DNA of 64,000 nucleotides from Actinoplanes sp. N902-109 (GTDB taxonomy: Bacteria > Actinomycetota > Actinomycetes > Mycobacteriales > Micromonosporaceae). The notes below the pieces were generated by a model. It saw nothing but the letters and a program-made list of their open reading frames with translations. It was not told where the DNA came from and ran no database searches. Shown here in pieces: positions 1 to 8,180 of this stretch (position 1 is the stretch's first letter; every line of letters starts with the position of its first letter). The stretch spans positions 9,115,501-9,179,500 of the forward strand of contig NC_021191.1 in NCBI RefSeq assembly GCF_000389965.1, written 5' to 3'. The position numbers were made by a program, and so were the translations under genes.

Positions 1-53
1 ACATCGGCGCCACGATGCTGCGGCTGCACGCTCCCGAGTCGTTGCGGCTCTGA
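1..53 (+). CDS. 3' end of an unidentified gene
   Basis: Only the last 16 codons are present, read from base 3 and ending at TGA 51-53. The residues (IGATMLRLHAPESLRL) are too few to name a family. Third positions are G/C-rich, which supports real coding, and the stop is followed at once by an inverted repeat. It could also be a chance open stretch at the window edge. Confidence 0.4.
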   Translation, partial: IGATMLRLHAPESLRL

Positions 54-54
54 C

Positions 55-76
55 GACCTTAAATATCTTTAAGGTC
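55..76. promoter_or_regulatory. perfect 9-bp inverted repeat after the upstream stop codon
   Basis: GACCTTAAA (55-63), TATC, TTTAAGGTC (68-76) is a perfect dyad in an unusually A/T-rich island. It lies 2 nt after the preceding stop and about 67 nt before the next start. The A/T-rich stem would be weak as an RNA terminator, so a protein-binding operator is as likely. Confidence 0.45.
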
Positions 77-142
77 TATTTCCTGAACTCCGCGACGGCG
101 ACGCTCCGTATCTGGGGGCAACCGACGATCGAAGGAGTGCAC

Positions 143-820
143 ATGCGCCGGAAGAACAGGACCGCCCGGAAGATCGTGATCGGCGTGGCGGCTGCGGCGC
201 TCGCCGGTGGGGCGTTCGCGGTGAGCACGGGCATGAGCAGCGCCGGGGAGAGCTGCGCGGGGCTGGACACCGCCCTGCAGAACAACCTGTCCTTCATCGC
301 CGATCAGAAAGCGCATCCGGATGCCCTGTCCGAGGCCCGGATCGCCAACCGGCAGGCGGTCGTCGACCTGATCAACCAGCGCCGGGCAGCCGCCGGTTGC
401 TCCGGTGAGGTGCAGGCCGCCCCTCCGGCCCGGGCCACGACGGCACCTCCGGCCAAGGCCACGACGGCACCTCCGGCCAAGGCCACGACGGCACCTCCGG
501 CAAGGGCCACGACAGCACCGCCGGCCAAGGCACCGGCCAAGCCGCCCGCGAACGCCGGCGGCCAGGCGGCCGGCGACGTGGTGTGCAAGGGCTCGACCGT
601 CACGCTCTCCGGCGAGGCGGGCGCCCCGGCCGCGTCCAGCGGGACGTTCCCGATCGGCACGACGCTCAAGGTCACGAACCTGGACAACAACAAGAGCATC
701 ACCGTGAAGGTGGCAACGCCGTCCGGGAGTTGCGTGCTGCTCAATGACGCCGCCTTCGAGCAGGTACGCGAACCGGGCAAATTCCTCATTCGACGCGCCG
801 TGATCGAACGAGTCGGGTGA
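143..820 (+). CDS. secreted protein with TTAPPAKA repeats and a C-terminal double-psi beta-barrel-like domain
   Basis: The start is ATG 143: GAAGGAG (131-137) sits 5 nt upstream, whereas the in-frame GTG 137 would overlap it. Residues 1-35 form an RRK-plus-hydrophobic signal peptide ending near SSAGES. A short helical segment with two Cys follows, then about five 8-residue Pro/Ala/Thr repeats, a typical flexible wall-spanning linker. The C-terminal 75 residues (GTTLKVTNLDNNKSITVKV...AAFEQV) resemble RlpA-type double-psi beta-barrels. Carbohydrate binding or wall association is inferred. A lytic transglycosylase activity cannot be claimed, since I see no clear catalytic Asp. Confidence 0.75.
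   Translation: MRRKNRTARKIVIGVAAAALAGGAFAVSTGMSSAGESCAGLDTALQNNLSFIADQKAHPDALSEARIANRQAVVDLINQRRAAAGCSGEVQAAPPARATTAPPAKATTAPPAKATTAPPARATTAPPAKAPAKPPANAGGQAAGDVVCKGSTVTLSGEAGAPAASSGTFPIGTTLKVTNLDNNKSITVKVATPSGSCVLLNDAAFEQVREPGKFLIRRAVIERVG
422..540 (+). repeat. 24-bp tandem repeat encoding PPA(K/R)ATTA
   Basis: About 4.5 near-identical 24-bp units encode the Pro/Ala/Thr linker of the secreted protein. The units differ at few bases, so the array probably expands and contracts by slippage. Confidence 0.85.
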
Positions 821-878
821 GTAACCAAATCGGAGCGCCAGCCTTCCCAGCAGGATGACCGTCCGTTAGGTTCGGCTC

Positions 879-1651
<773 letters not shown>

Positions 1652-1655
<4 letters not shown>

Positions 1656-3241
1656 GCGCGCGGCATTTCGTCCGGCTGAAACTGCGTCTGCTCGGCAACG
1701 GCCTGCGTGGGCGCAGCCGGCGGGTGGCCCTCTTCGTGGTCGGCGTCCTGCTCGGCCTGATCGCGGCCGTCTCCGGGTATGCGACGTTCAGCCTGCCCGG
1801 CGTGCTCGGCGAACAGCGGGTGGCCGAGGTGCTGCTCCCCCTGGGTGGCGGGCTGATCGTGCTGGGCTGGCTGTTCCTGCCGCTGATCTTCTTCGGCGTG
1901 GACGAGTCGCTCGACCCGGCCCGGTTCGCGCTGCTGCCGCTGCGCCGCTCGACGCTGATCCGCGGGCTGTTCGCGGCGTCGCTGGCCGGGGTGCCCACGG
2001 TCACCACCTTCGCGGCGACGCTGGGGATGGTGCATGCCGCCGCCGCGCTGGGCGGGTTCCCGGCAGCGATCGTGCAGCTCATCGGCGTCATCGGCGGGAT
2101 TCTGCTGTGTACCGCGCTCAGCCGGTCGGTCACCAGCGCATTCGCCACCGCGCTACGCAGCCGACGCGGCCGGGACCTGGCGACCGTGGCGCTGGCCGGC
2201 ACCGCCGCGCTGCTCGGCCCGCTGCAACTCGGCGCGGTCGCCGCGGCGGAACGAGCGGACTGGCGGGGCATCGGGCGGGTCGTCGACGTGGTGTCGTGGA
2301 CGCCGCTGGGGGCGCCCTGGAGCGTCGGGCTCGACGTTGCGGCGGGGCGGGCGTGGGCCGTACCCGTCAAGGTCGTGATCGTGGCCGGGTCGATCGGTCT
2401 GTTGCTGTGGTGGTGGTCGGCCTCGCTGGAGCGGGCGATGGCCGGCGCGTCGGGTGGCAGCGGGACGCGGCAGAAGGGGGCCTCGCGGCAGCCGCCGGTC
2501 GCCCAGCTGATCCCCCGCTGGCTGCCGCGCAGTCGCTTCGGCGCCCTCGCCGCCCGGGAGATGCGCTACTGGTGGCGGGAGACGCGACGCCGGGCCACCC
2601 TCATCACGTTCAGCGTGGTCGGCATCTTCCTGCCGATCCTCGTCGCGTCGGGCAGCACCTCGAGCGGGCCGCCCGGCGCGATGCTGGTGTTCGTCGCGGC
2701 GCTCGCAGCGGTCAGCCTGGCCAACCAGTTCGGCTTCGAGGGCAGTGCCTACGCGGCCAACGTCGTGGCGGGCGTGCCGGGGCGGGTCGAGCTGGCGTCG
2801 CGGGCGGCCGGGTTCTCCGGGTACGTCCTCCCGGCGCTGCTGCTGATGGCCACGCTGGCCGGTCTCGTGCTGGACCACGCCGCCGCGATCCCGGCCCTGT
2901 TCGGCATGATCGTGGCGGCCTACGGGGTGGCGCTGGCCGTGGTCATGCCGATCTCGGTGCGGGCGGCGTACCCGCTGCCCGACAGCACCAGCCCGTTCGC
3001 CATGTCGTCCGGCGGTGGCATGGCGAAGGGCCTGCTCAGCATTCTGGCGCTGATCGGCGCGTCGATCGCCACCGCGCCCCTGCAGGTCGCGGCGTTCCTG
3101 CTGGGCGACGCATGGCTGTGGATCGGGCTGCCGGTCGGTCTGGGTTACGGCGCCGCCGCGTTCGCGCTCGGGCTCCGCCTGACCGCTCCGGTGCTGGACC
3201 GGCGGATGCCCGAGCTGCTCGCCACGGTCTCTAGTAGTTAG
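1652..3241 (+). CDS. ABC exporter permease, polytopic membrane protein
   Basis: About 529 residues with roughly 10-12 hydrophobic segments in two halves, separated by a basic cytoplasmic stretch (residues ~270-310, with SRFGALAAREMRYWWRETRRR). It is the membrane partner of the preceding ATPase. GTG 1652 overlaps that gene's TGA by 4 nt, so translation is coupled; GTG 1646 is an alternative. The family is ABC-2-like and the substrate cannot be inferred. The 3' end overlaps trpS on the other strand by 11 nt, with no terminator between them. Confidence 0.85.
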
Positions 3242-4205
3242 TGCCCATCGCCACCTGCACCTCCCGCAACGTTTGATCGGCCAGCTCGTTCGCCCGCGCA
3301 TTGCCCGACTTGAGCAGGTTCCGGACGAACTGCATGTCCTTGGCGTACGCCGCCCGGCGCTCCCGCATCGGCGCGAGAAACTCGTTCACCGCCTCGGTGA
3401 CCGTGCGTTTGAGCACCGCCGCGCCCGCGTCTCCGATCTCCCCGGCAAGCTCGCTCGGGTCCCGGTCCAGGCACAGCGCCGCGAGCTGCACGAGCCCGGA
3501 CACCCCCGGCCGGCCCTCCGGGTCGTAGCTGATGTGCCGGTCGGCATCCGTCGTCGCACCCTTGACCAGCCGGGCGACCTCGTCCGGGCCCGCCGACAGC
3601 GCGATCGCGTTGCCCCGGCTCTTGCTCATCTTCCGCCCGTCCGTGCCGGGCAGCAGGGGCGCGTCGCTGAGCAGACCCTCGGGGATCGGGAAGACCGGGC
3701 CGTAGCGCTCGTTGAAGCGCCGCGCGACGGTCCGGGTCATCTCGATGTGCGGCAATTGGTCCTGCCCCACCGGCACCAAATTGCCCTTGCAGAACAGGAT
3801 GTCGGCGGCCTGGTGGACCGGGTACGTGAACATCAGGCCACTGACCGAGCTCTGCCGGGAGTGCTGGATCTCGTCCTTGACGGTCGGGTTGCGCTGCAGC
3901 TCGGGCACGCTGACCAGGCTGAGGAAGGGCAGCAGCAGCTGGTTGAGTGCGGGCACGGCGCTGTGCGTGAAGATCGTGGTGCACCCGGGGTCGAGCCCGG
4001 CGGCCAGATAGTCGAGCAGCAGCCCGTCGACGGTCTCGCCCAGCCGATCGGCGACGTCGCGGTCGATGAGGACCTGATAGTCGGCGATGATCACGATCAT
4101 GTCGTAGTCGTGCTGCAGCCGGACGCGGTTGCGCAGCGTCCCGAAATAGTGGCCCAGGTGCAGCGGCCCGGTCGGGCGGTCACCGGTGAGCACACGTGGC
4201 GTCAT
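3231..4205 (-). CDS. trpS: tryptophanyl-tRNA synthetase
   Basis: A class I synthetase of 324 residues charging tRNA-Trp with tryptophan. The HIGH-type signature is PTGPLHLGHY (residues 11-20) and KMSKS is at 192-196. The length is normal for bacterial TrpRS. ATG 4205 has AAGGAG a few nt upstream. A leader peptide with a Trp codon and a 10-bp intrinsic terminator precede it, so expression probably rises when charged tRNA-Trp is scarce. In Streptomyces coelicolor an auxiliary indolmycin-resistant TrpRS is reported to be controlled this way. Whether this is the primary or the auxiliary enzyme cannot be told from the window. Confidence 0.97.
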   Translation of the reverse strand: MTPRVLTGDRPTGPLHLGHYFGTLRNRVRLQHDYDMIVIIADYQVLIDRDVADRLGETVDGLLLDYLAAGLDPGCTTIFTHSAVPALNQLLLPFLSLVSVPELQRNPTVKDEIQHSRQSSVSGLMFTYPVHQAADILFCKGNLVPVGQDQLPHIEMTRTVARRFNERYGPVFPIPEGLLSDAPLLPGTDGRKMSKSRGNAIALSAGPDEVARLVKGATTDADRHISYDPEGRPGVSGLVQLAALCLDRDPSELAGEIGDAGAAVLKRTVTEAVNEFLAPMRERRAAYAKDMQFVRNLLKSGNARANELADQTLREVQVAMGTNY

Positions 4206-4240
4206 GTCTGTCTCCTTCAGGGTCGCGGACAGCCCTGTGG

Positions 4241-4272
4241 AAACAGAACGGGCCGTCCGACTGGACGGCCCG
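4241..4272 (-). terminator. intrinsic terminator in the trpS leader
   Basis: CGGGCCGTCC, loop AGTC, GGACGGCCCG form a perfect 10-bp stem (4272-4249) followed by TTCTGTTT on the minus strand. This is the terminator arm of the attenuator and lies about 36 nt upstream of the trpS start. Confidence 0.88.
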
Positions 4273-4295
4273 AGCGCGCGGGGGAGTAGCCGTCC

Positions 4296-4337
4296 CTAGG
4301 ACGGACGCCAGCTCCGCGTGCTCATCATGCCGCTCAT
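4296..4337 (-). CDS. trpS leader peptide MSGMMSTRSWRPS
   Basis: A 13-residue ORF with one Trp codon, ending at TAG 4298-4296 beside the first attenuator stem. GGAGG (4352-4348) lies 10 nt before ATG 4337. Alternatively, TAGCAT (4340-4335) could be a -10 element for a leaderless start at ATG 4328, giving MMSTRSWRPS. In both cases the Trp codon position is the same, which is what matters for stalling. Confidence 0.8.
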   Translation of the reverse strand: MSGMMSTRSWRPS

Positions 4338-4405
4338 GCTACCCGGTCCTCCGCTGAACCCGTGGCGCACCGAACTCCGGGCGGCGCGGCGGCACAATGT
4401 TTCAC

Positions 4406-4933
4406 GTGAATCCTGACGCCGGCGGCCACATCCACTCCACCGACCCGTTCGCCACCCCTGACCAGGACAAGTCACCGGTGCGGCGGTTGCGCGGACGGCT
4501 GGCGGCACCGGTGACGCTCTGGACCGCACCCGGGCCGGCCGGCCTGACGGTGTCGTCGATGCTGGTGGCCGACGGGGATCCCGGGCGGGTGCTCGGGCTG
4601 GTCGACGAGGAGAGCGACTTCTGGGACGCGGTATCGGTGGCGAAACGGTTCGCCGTGACCCCGCTCGAACCCGACGATCAGCAGCTGGCCGACAAGTTCG
4701 CCGGGCTCATGCCCGCGCCGGGGGGACTGTTCGCGTCCGGTGACTGGGTCGGGACGGACTACGGGCCGGTGCCGGCCGGGCGGAACACGTGGGCGGGTTG
4801 CCGGCTGGACGCCGAACGGCCGTACGGGTGGGCCCTGCTTGTCGAGGCGACCGTCGAGACCGTGGCGATCGGCGGCGCTGCGGGCGTACCGCTGATGCAT
4901 TTCCGGGGTCGCTACCGTTCGCTGGACCGGTAA
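4406..4933 (+). CDS. flavin reductase-like FMN-binding split-barrel protein
   Basis: The protein (175 residues from GTG 4406) matches the flavin-reductase-like split barrel: TLWTAPGPAGLTVSSMLVA at the start of the barrel, then W...GCRLD...LVEATVE, and the C-terminal PLMHFRGRYRSL. Members bind FMN and serve as reductases of two-component monooxygenases or have unknown partners, and none is adjacent here. CACAAT ends 7 nt before GTG 4406, consistent with a leaderless start. ATG 4397 would add three residues but has neither RBS nor promoter support. Its 5' end faces trpS divergently. Confidence 0.72.
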   Translation: MNPDAGGHIHSTDPFATPDQDKSPVRRLRGRLAAPVTLWTAPGPAGLTVSSMLVADGDPGRVLGLVDEESDFWDAVSVAKRFAVTPLEPDDQQLADKFAGLMPAPGGLFASGDWVGTDYGPVPAGRNTWAGCRLDAERPYGWALLVEATVETVAIGGAAGVPLMHFRGRYRSLDR

Positions 4934-4990
4934 GCGCACGCCGCACACCGCTCGGCGCAGCCGCCGACCAACGGTCCGTGAGTGACCGCA

Positions 4991-5033
4991 CACCTTCGTA
5001 CGGTGCCGGAAACAACCCGCCCCCACGAAGGTG
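4991..5033 (+). promoter_or_regulatory. 9-bp inverted repeat that covers the symporter operon ribosome-binding site
   Basis: CACCTTCGT (4991-4999) is perfectly complementary to ACGAAGGTG (5025-5033), with a 25-nt loop. The 3' arm contains most of the purine-rich GAAGGTGG (5027-5034) that serves TTG 5044. The structure could mask the RBS, or the DNA dyad could be an operator. Confidence 0.45.
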
Positions 5034-5043
5034 GTGAGCCACG

Positions 5044-5370
5044 TTGACGACCGAAGCGACACCCAGCGAGAAGTATCTCGAGGTCCAGCGTTCCGCGGAA
5101 TTCGCCGGCCTGCGCCGCAAGCTGCGCAGCTTCATCTTCCCGATGACGGCGGCGTTCTTCCTGTGGTACGCGCTCTATGTCCTGCTGTCGGCGTACGCCC
5201 GCGGCTTCATGTCGCTGAAGATCGTCGGCCACATCAATGTCGCGCTGCTGTTCGGTCTGCTGCAGTTCGTGTCGACGTTCTTGATCGCCTGGTACTACTC
5301 CCGGTACGCGGCCAAGGAGCTCGACCCGATCGCCGACAAGATCGGCGCTGACCTGGAGGACCACCGGTGA
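5044..5370 (+). CDS. DUF485 family inner-membrane protein
   Basis: A 108-residue protein with two hydrophobic helices (about residues 33-53 and 66-88) and the DUF485 pattern (FAGLRRKLRSFIFP...WYYSRYAAKELDPIAD). In many bacteria the yjcH-type member sits beside the acetate/monocarboxylate symporter gene, as here, and is presumed an accessory subunit. The start is TTG 5044 with GAAGGTGG upstream. It overlaps the symporter start by 4 nt (GTGA), so the two are translationally coupled. Confidence 0.88.
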   Translation: MTTEATPSEKYLEVQRSAEFAGLRRKLRSFIFPMTAAFFLWYALYVLLSAYARGFMSLKIVGHINVALLFGLLQFVSTFLIAWYYSRYAAKELDPIADKIGADLEDHR

Positions 5371-7037
5371 ACCTCTACCAGGCCGCCGAGGCCACCACCT
5401 CCACCAGCCGCACCCTGACCATCACGCTGTTCCTGATCTTCGTCGCGATCACGCTGGCCATCACGGTGTGGGCCAGCCGCCAGACGAAGACCGCCACCGA
5501 TTTCTACGCCGGGGGCCGGCAGTTCTCCGGCTTCCAGAACGGCATGGCGATCGGCGGCGACTACATGTCGGCCGCGTCCTTCCTGGGCATCGCCGGGCTC
5601 ATCGCGTTGTACGGCTACGACGGCTTCCTCTACTCCATCGGCTTCCTCGTCGCGTGGCTCGTCGCGCTGCTGCTGGTGGCGGAATTCCTGCGCAACTCGG
5701 GCCGCTACACGATGGCCGACGTGCTGGCCTTCCGGATGCGTCAGCGCCCGGTCCGTACGGCGGCCTCGGTCTCGACGATCGTGGTCTCGATCTTCTATCT
5801 GATCGCGCAGATGGTCGGCGCCGGTGCGCTGGTGTCCCTGCTGCTCGGCATCCGGCCCGGCCAGACCTTCCTGGGCATGGACGCGGACACCGCCAAGGTG
5901 GCCACGATCATCCTGGTCGGCGCGCTGATGATCGTGTACGTGGTGGTCGGCGGCATGAAGGGCACCACCTACGTGCAGATCGTCAAGGCGATCCTGCTGA
6001 TGACCGGCGCGCTCGTGATGACCCTGCTGGTGCTCGCGCACTACAAGTTCAACCTGTCGACCCTGCTGGGCGACGCGGCGGCGCAGTCCGGCAAGGGTGA
6101 CAAGTTCCTGGAACCGGGGTTGCGCTACGGCGTCGAGTCGGCCAGCGCGACGGACACCTTCTACAGCAAGATGGACCTGCTCTCGCTGGGCATCGCCCTG
6201 GTGCTGGGCACGGCCGGCCTGCCGCACATCCTGACCCGCTTCTACACCGTGCCGACCAGCCGCGTCGCCCGCAAGAGCGTGCTCTGGGCGATCGGCATCA
6301 TCGGCGTGTTCTACCTGTTCACGCTGGCCCTGGGCTTCGGGGCGGCGGCGCTGGTCGGCGGCAAGGCCATCACCGCGCAGGACAAGGCGGGCAACACGGC
6401 CGCACCACAGCTGGCCCAGGCGCTGGGCATCGACTACCTCGGCGGCGACACCGGTGGCGCGGTGCTGCTGGCCATCATCGCGGCGGTGGCGTTCGCGACG
6501 ATCCTCGCCGTGGTGGCCGGGCTCACCCTGGCGTCCTCGTCGAGCGTGGCGCACGACTTCTACGCCAGCGTCATCAAGCGCGGGCAGGCCGGTGAGCGCG
6601 ACGAGGTGCGGGTGGCCCGGATCGCGGCGTTCGTCATCGGCGCCATCGCCATCGTGCTGTCGATCTTCGCGCAGAGCCTGAACGTGGCGTTCCTGGTGGC
6701 GCTCGCGTTCGCGGTGGCGGCATCGGCCAACCTGCCGGCGATCCTCTACAGCCTGTTCTGGCGGCGGTTCAACACCCGTGGCGCGCTGTGGTCGATCTAC
6801 GGCGGCCTGATCGCCGCGGTGGTGCTGGTGTTCTTCTCGCCGGTCGTCTCGGGTTCGGCCACCGCGATGTTCCCGGAGCACGACTGGCACTGGTTCCCGC
6901 TCAACAACCCGGGCATCATCTCCATCCCGATCGGCTTCCTGTGCGGCTGGATCGGCACGATCACCTCGAAGGAGACCGACCCGGAGAAGTACGCCGAGCT
7001 GGAAGTCCGGTCACTGACCGGTCACGGCGCGCATTAA
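5367..7037 (+). CDS. actP: sodium:solute symporter, cation/acetate (monocarboxylate) symporter
   Basis: A 556-residue SSS-family transporter with about 13 membrane helices. Family landmarks are TDFYAGGRQFSGFQNGMAIGGDYMSA near residue 50 and GTAGLPHILTRFYTVP near residue 290, both typical of ActP/MctC. It would import acetate or related short monocarboxylates with Na+ or H+. The neighbouring DUF485 gene supports this. GTG 5367 overlaps the DUF485 stop by 4 nt. A strong hairpin ends the unit at 7055-7085. The exact substrate range is inferred. Confidence 0.92.
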   Translation: MNLYQAAEATTSTSRTLTITLFLIFVAITLAITVWASRQTKTATDFYAGGRQFSGFQNGMAIGGDYMSAASFLGIAGLIALYGYDGFLYSIGFLVAWLVALLLVAEFLRNSGRYTMADVLAFRMRQRPVRTAASVSTIVVSIFYLIAQMVGAGALVSLLLGIRPGQTFLGMDADTAKVATIILVGALMIVYVVVGGMKGTTYVQIVKAILLMTGALVMTLLVLAHYKFNLSTLLGDAAAQSGKGDKFLEPGLRYGVESASATDTFYSKMDLLSLGIALVLGTAGLPHILTRFYTVPTSRVARKSVLWAIGIIGVFYLFTLALGFGAAALVGGKAITAQDKAGNTAAPQLAQALGIDYLGGDTGGAVLLAIIAAVAFATILAVVAGLTLASSSSVAHDFYASVIKRGQAGERDEVRVARIAAFVIGAIAIVLSIFAQSLNVAFLVALAFAVAASANLPAILYSLFWRRFNTRGALWSIYGGLIAAVVLVFFSPVVSGSATAMFPEHDWHWFPLNNPGIISIPIGFLCGWIGTITSKETDPEKYAELEVRSLTGHGAH

Positions 7038-7054
7038 GACCTGGTTGATGCACC

Positions 7055-7085
7055 GGGGCCGAGGCGTGGCATACGTCTCGGCCCC
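7055..7085 (+). terminator. terminator hairpin after the acetate symporter
   Basis: GGGGCCGAGGCG (7055-7066) pairs with CGTCTCGGCCCC (7074-7085) over 12 bp with one G-U pair and a 7-nt loop. There is no U-run, as is common in actinomycetes. It lies 17 nt after the symporter stop and just upstream of the next promoter. Confidence 0.8.
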
Positions 7086-7105
7086 GTCCCATTAGAGTGG
7101 CGTTC

Positions 7106-8071
7106 ATGGTCGTGCAACAGCGCTTCGGCGAAGGTCATCGGATCCTGATCAGTGGCGGTGCCGGTTTCGTGCCGTCGCACCTCGCCGATGCCCTGCTGGC
7201 GCGCGGCTGCTCGGTCGTCGCGGTCGACAACTTCGTCACCGGCAGCCGGGACAACGTCGCGCACCTCGCCGACGAGCCGCGCTTCACGCTGATCGAGGCT
7301 GACGTGACCGAGGGGCTGCCCGCCCATCCCGCGCTCGCCGAGCGGTTCGACGCGATCCTGCACATGGCGTCGCCGGCCAGCCCGACCGACTTCGCCAAGC
7401 TGCCGGTCGAGATCCTCAAGGTGGGTTCGGTCGGCACGCTCGCGCTGCTCGACCGGGCCGTTGCCGACTCGGCGCGGTTCCTGATGGCGTCGACATCCGA
7501 GGCCTACGGCGACCCGGCCGTGCACCCGCAGCCGGAGACCTACTGGGGCAACGTCAACCCGATCGGTGTGCGAGCGGTCTACGACGAGTCGAAGCGGTTC
7601 TCGGAGGCGGCCACGATGGCCTACCACCGCTTCCACGGGGCTGACACCGCGATCGTGCGGATCTTCAACACGTACGGGCCACGGATGCGCCCGGACGACG
7701 GCCGCGCCATCCCCACGTTCATCAGCCAGGCGATGCAGGGCATCCCGATCACCGTGCACGGCACCGGCATGCAGACACGCTCGATCACGTATGTCGACGA
7801 CCTCGTCCGCGGCATCCTGCTGCTGCTCGACTCGACCGAGACCGGCCCGATCAACTGCGGCACCGAGCACGAGCTGACGATGCTCGAGCTCGTCGAGATG
7901 ATCGTCAAGCTGACCGGCAGCAGCTCGCAGGTCGAGCTGCGCGAGCGCACCGCCGACGACCCCGAGAAGCGCCGCCCCGACCTGACCCTCGCCCGCACGC
8001 TGCTCGGCTACGAGCCGCAGATCGGGCCGGAGGAGGGCCTGCGCCGGACGATCGAGTTCTTCACCAAGTGA
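7106..8071 (+). CDS. NAD-dependent epimerase/dehydratase (UDP-glucuronate decarboxylase-like SDR)
   Basis: An extended short-chain dehydrogenase of 321 residues acting on a nucleotide sugar. The N-terminal Rossmann motif is GGAGFVPSHL, the active-site Tyr and Lys are in YDESK, and a Ser/Thr lies in MASTSEAYGDP. The string YWGNVNPIGVRAVYDESKR is typical of UDP-xylose synthase/UDP-glucuronate decarboxylase. Pro replaces the usual second-turn Gly of GxxGFxGSH, which is unusual. The start is ATG 7106: TAGAGT (7093-7098) ends 7 nt before it, and the alternative GTG 7097 falls inside that hexamer. Two LCP glycopolymer ligases follow, consistent with an envelope role. Confidence 0.86.
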   Translation: MVVQQRFGEGHRILISGGAGFVPSHLADALLARGCSVVAVDNFVTGSRDNVAHLADEPRFTLIEADVTEGLPAHPALAERFDAILHMASPASPTDFAKLPVEILKVGSVGTLALLDRAVADSARFLMASTSEAYGDPAVHPQPETYWGNVNPIGVRAVYDESKRFSEAATMAYHRFHGADTAIVRIFNTYGPRMRPDDGRAIPTFISQAMQGIPITVHGTGMQTRSITYVDDLVRGILLLLDSTETGPINCGTEHELTMLELVEMIVKLTGSSSQVELRERTADDPEKRRPDLTLARTLLGYEPQIGPEEGLRRTIEFFTK

Positions 8072-8180
8072 CTAATTCACTTCGGTAGTGAACGATGCAC
8101 GAAAAGTAATTGTCTCCTACCTTCGTGCCACCCCGCGAAGATCCAGCGTCTCCCTGGTGGCCGGCTCGTAACCTGAAGTC

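Larger units (their letters stand above)
4241..4337 (-). promoter_or_regulatory. ribosome-mediated transcription attenuator of trpS
   Basis: In the transcript, four mutually pairing segments follow the leader Trp codon (4308-4310): (1) CCGTCC inside the Arg-Pro-Ser codons (4304-4299), (2) GGACGG (4295-4290), (3) CCGTCC within CGGGCCGTCC (4272-4263), and (4) GGACGGCCCG (4258-4249). Segments 1:2 and 3:4 can form together, 3:4 being the terminator. A ribosome stalled at the UGG codon would cover segment 1 and free 2 to pair with 3, blocking the terminator. The pairing is read directly from the sequence; the mechanism is inferred from classical trp attenuation. Confidence 0.85.

Noticed and set aside
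5295..6890. 531-residue minus-strand open frame
   Set aside because: It is a mirror frame of the acetate symporter, Arg/His/Gln-rich without domains.
8082..8140. inverted repeats TTCACT/AGTGAA and CACGAA/TTCGTG between the epimerase and LCP genes
   Set aside because: The stems are 6 bp with a small or long loop and no U-run; too weak to call a terminator or operator.
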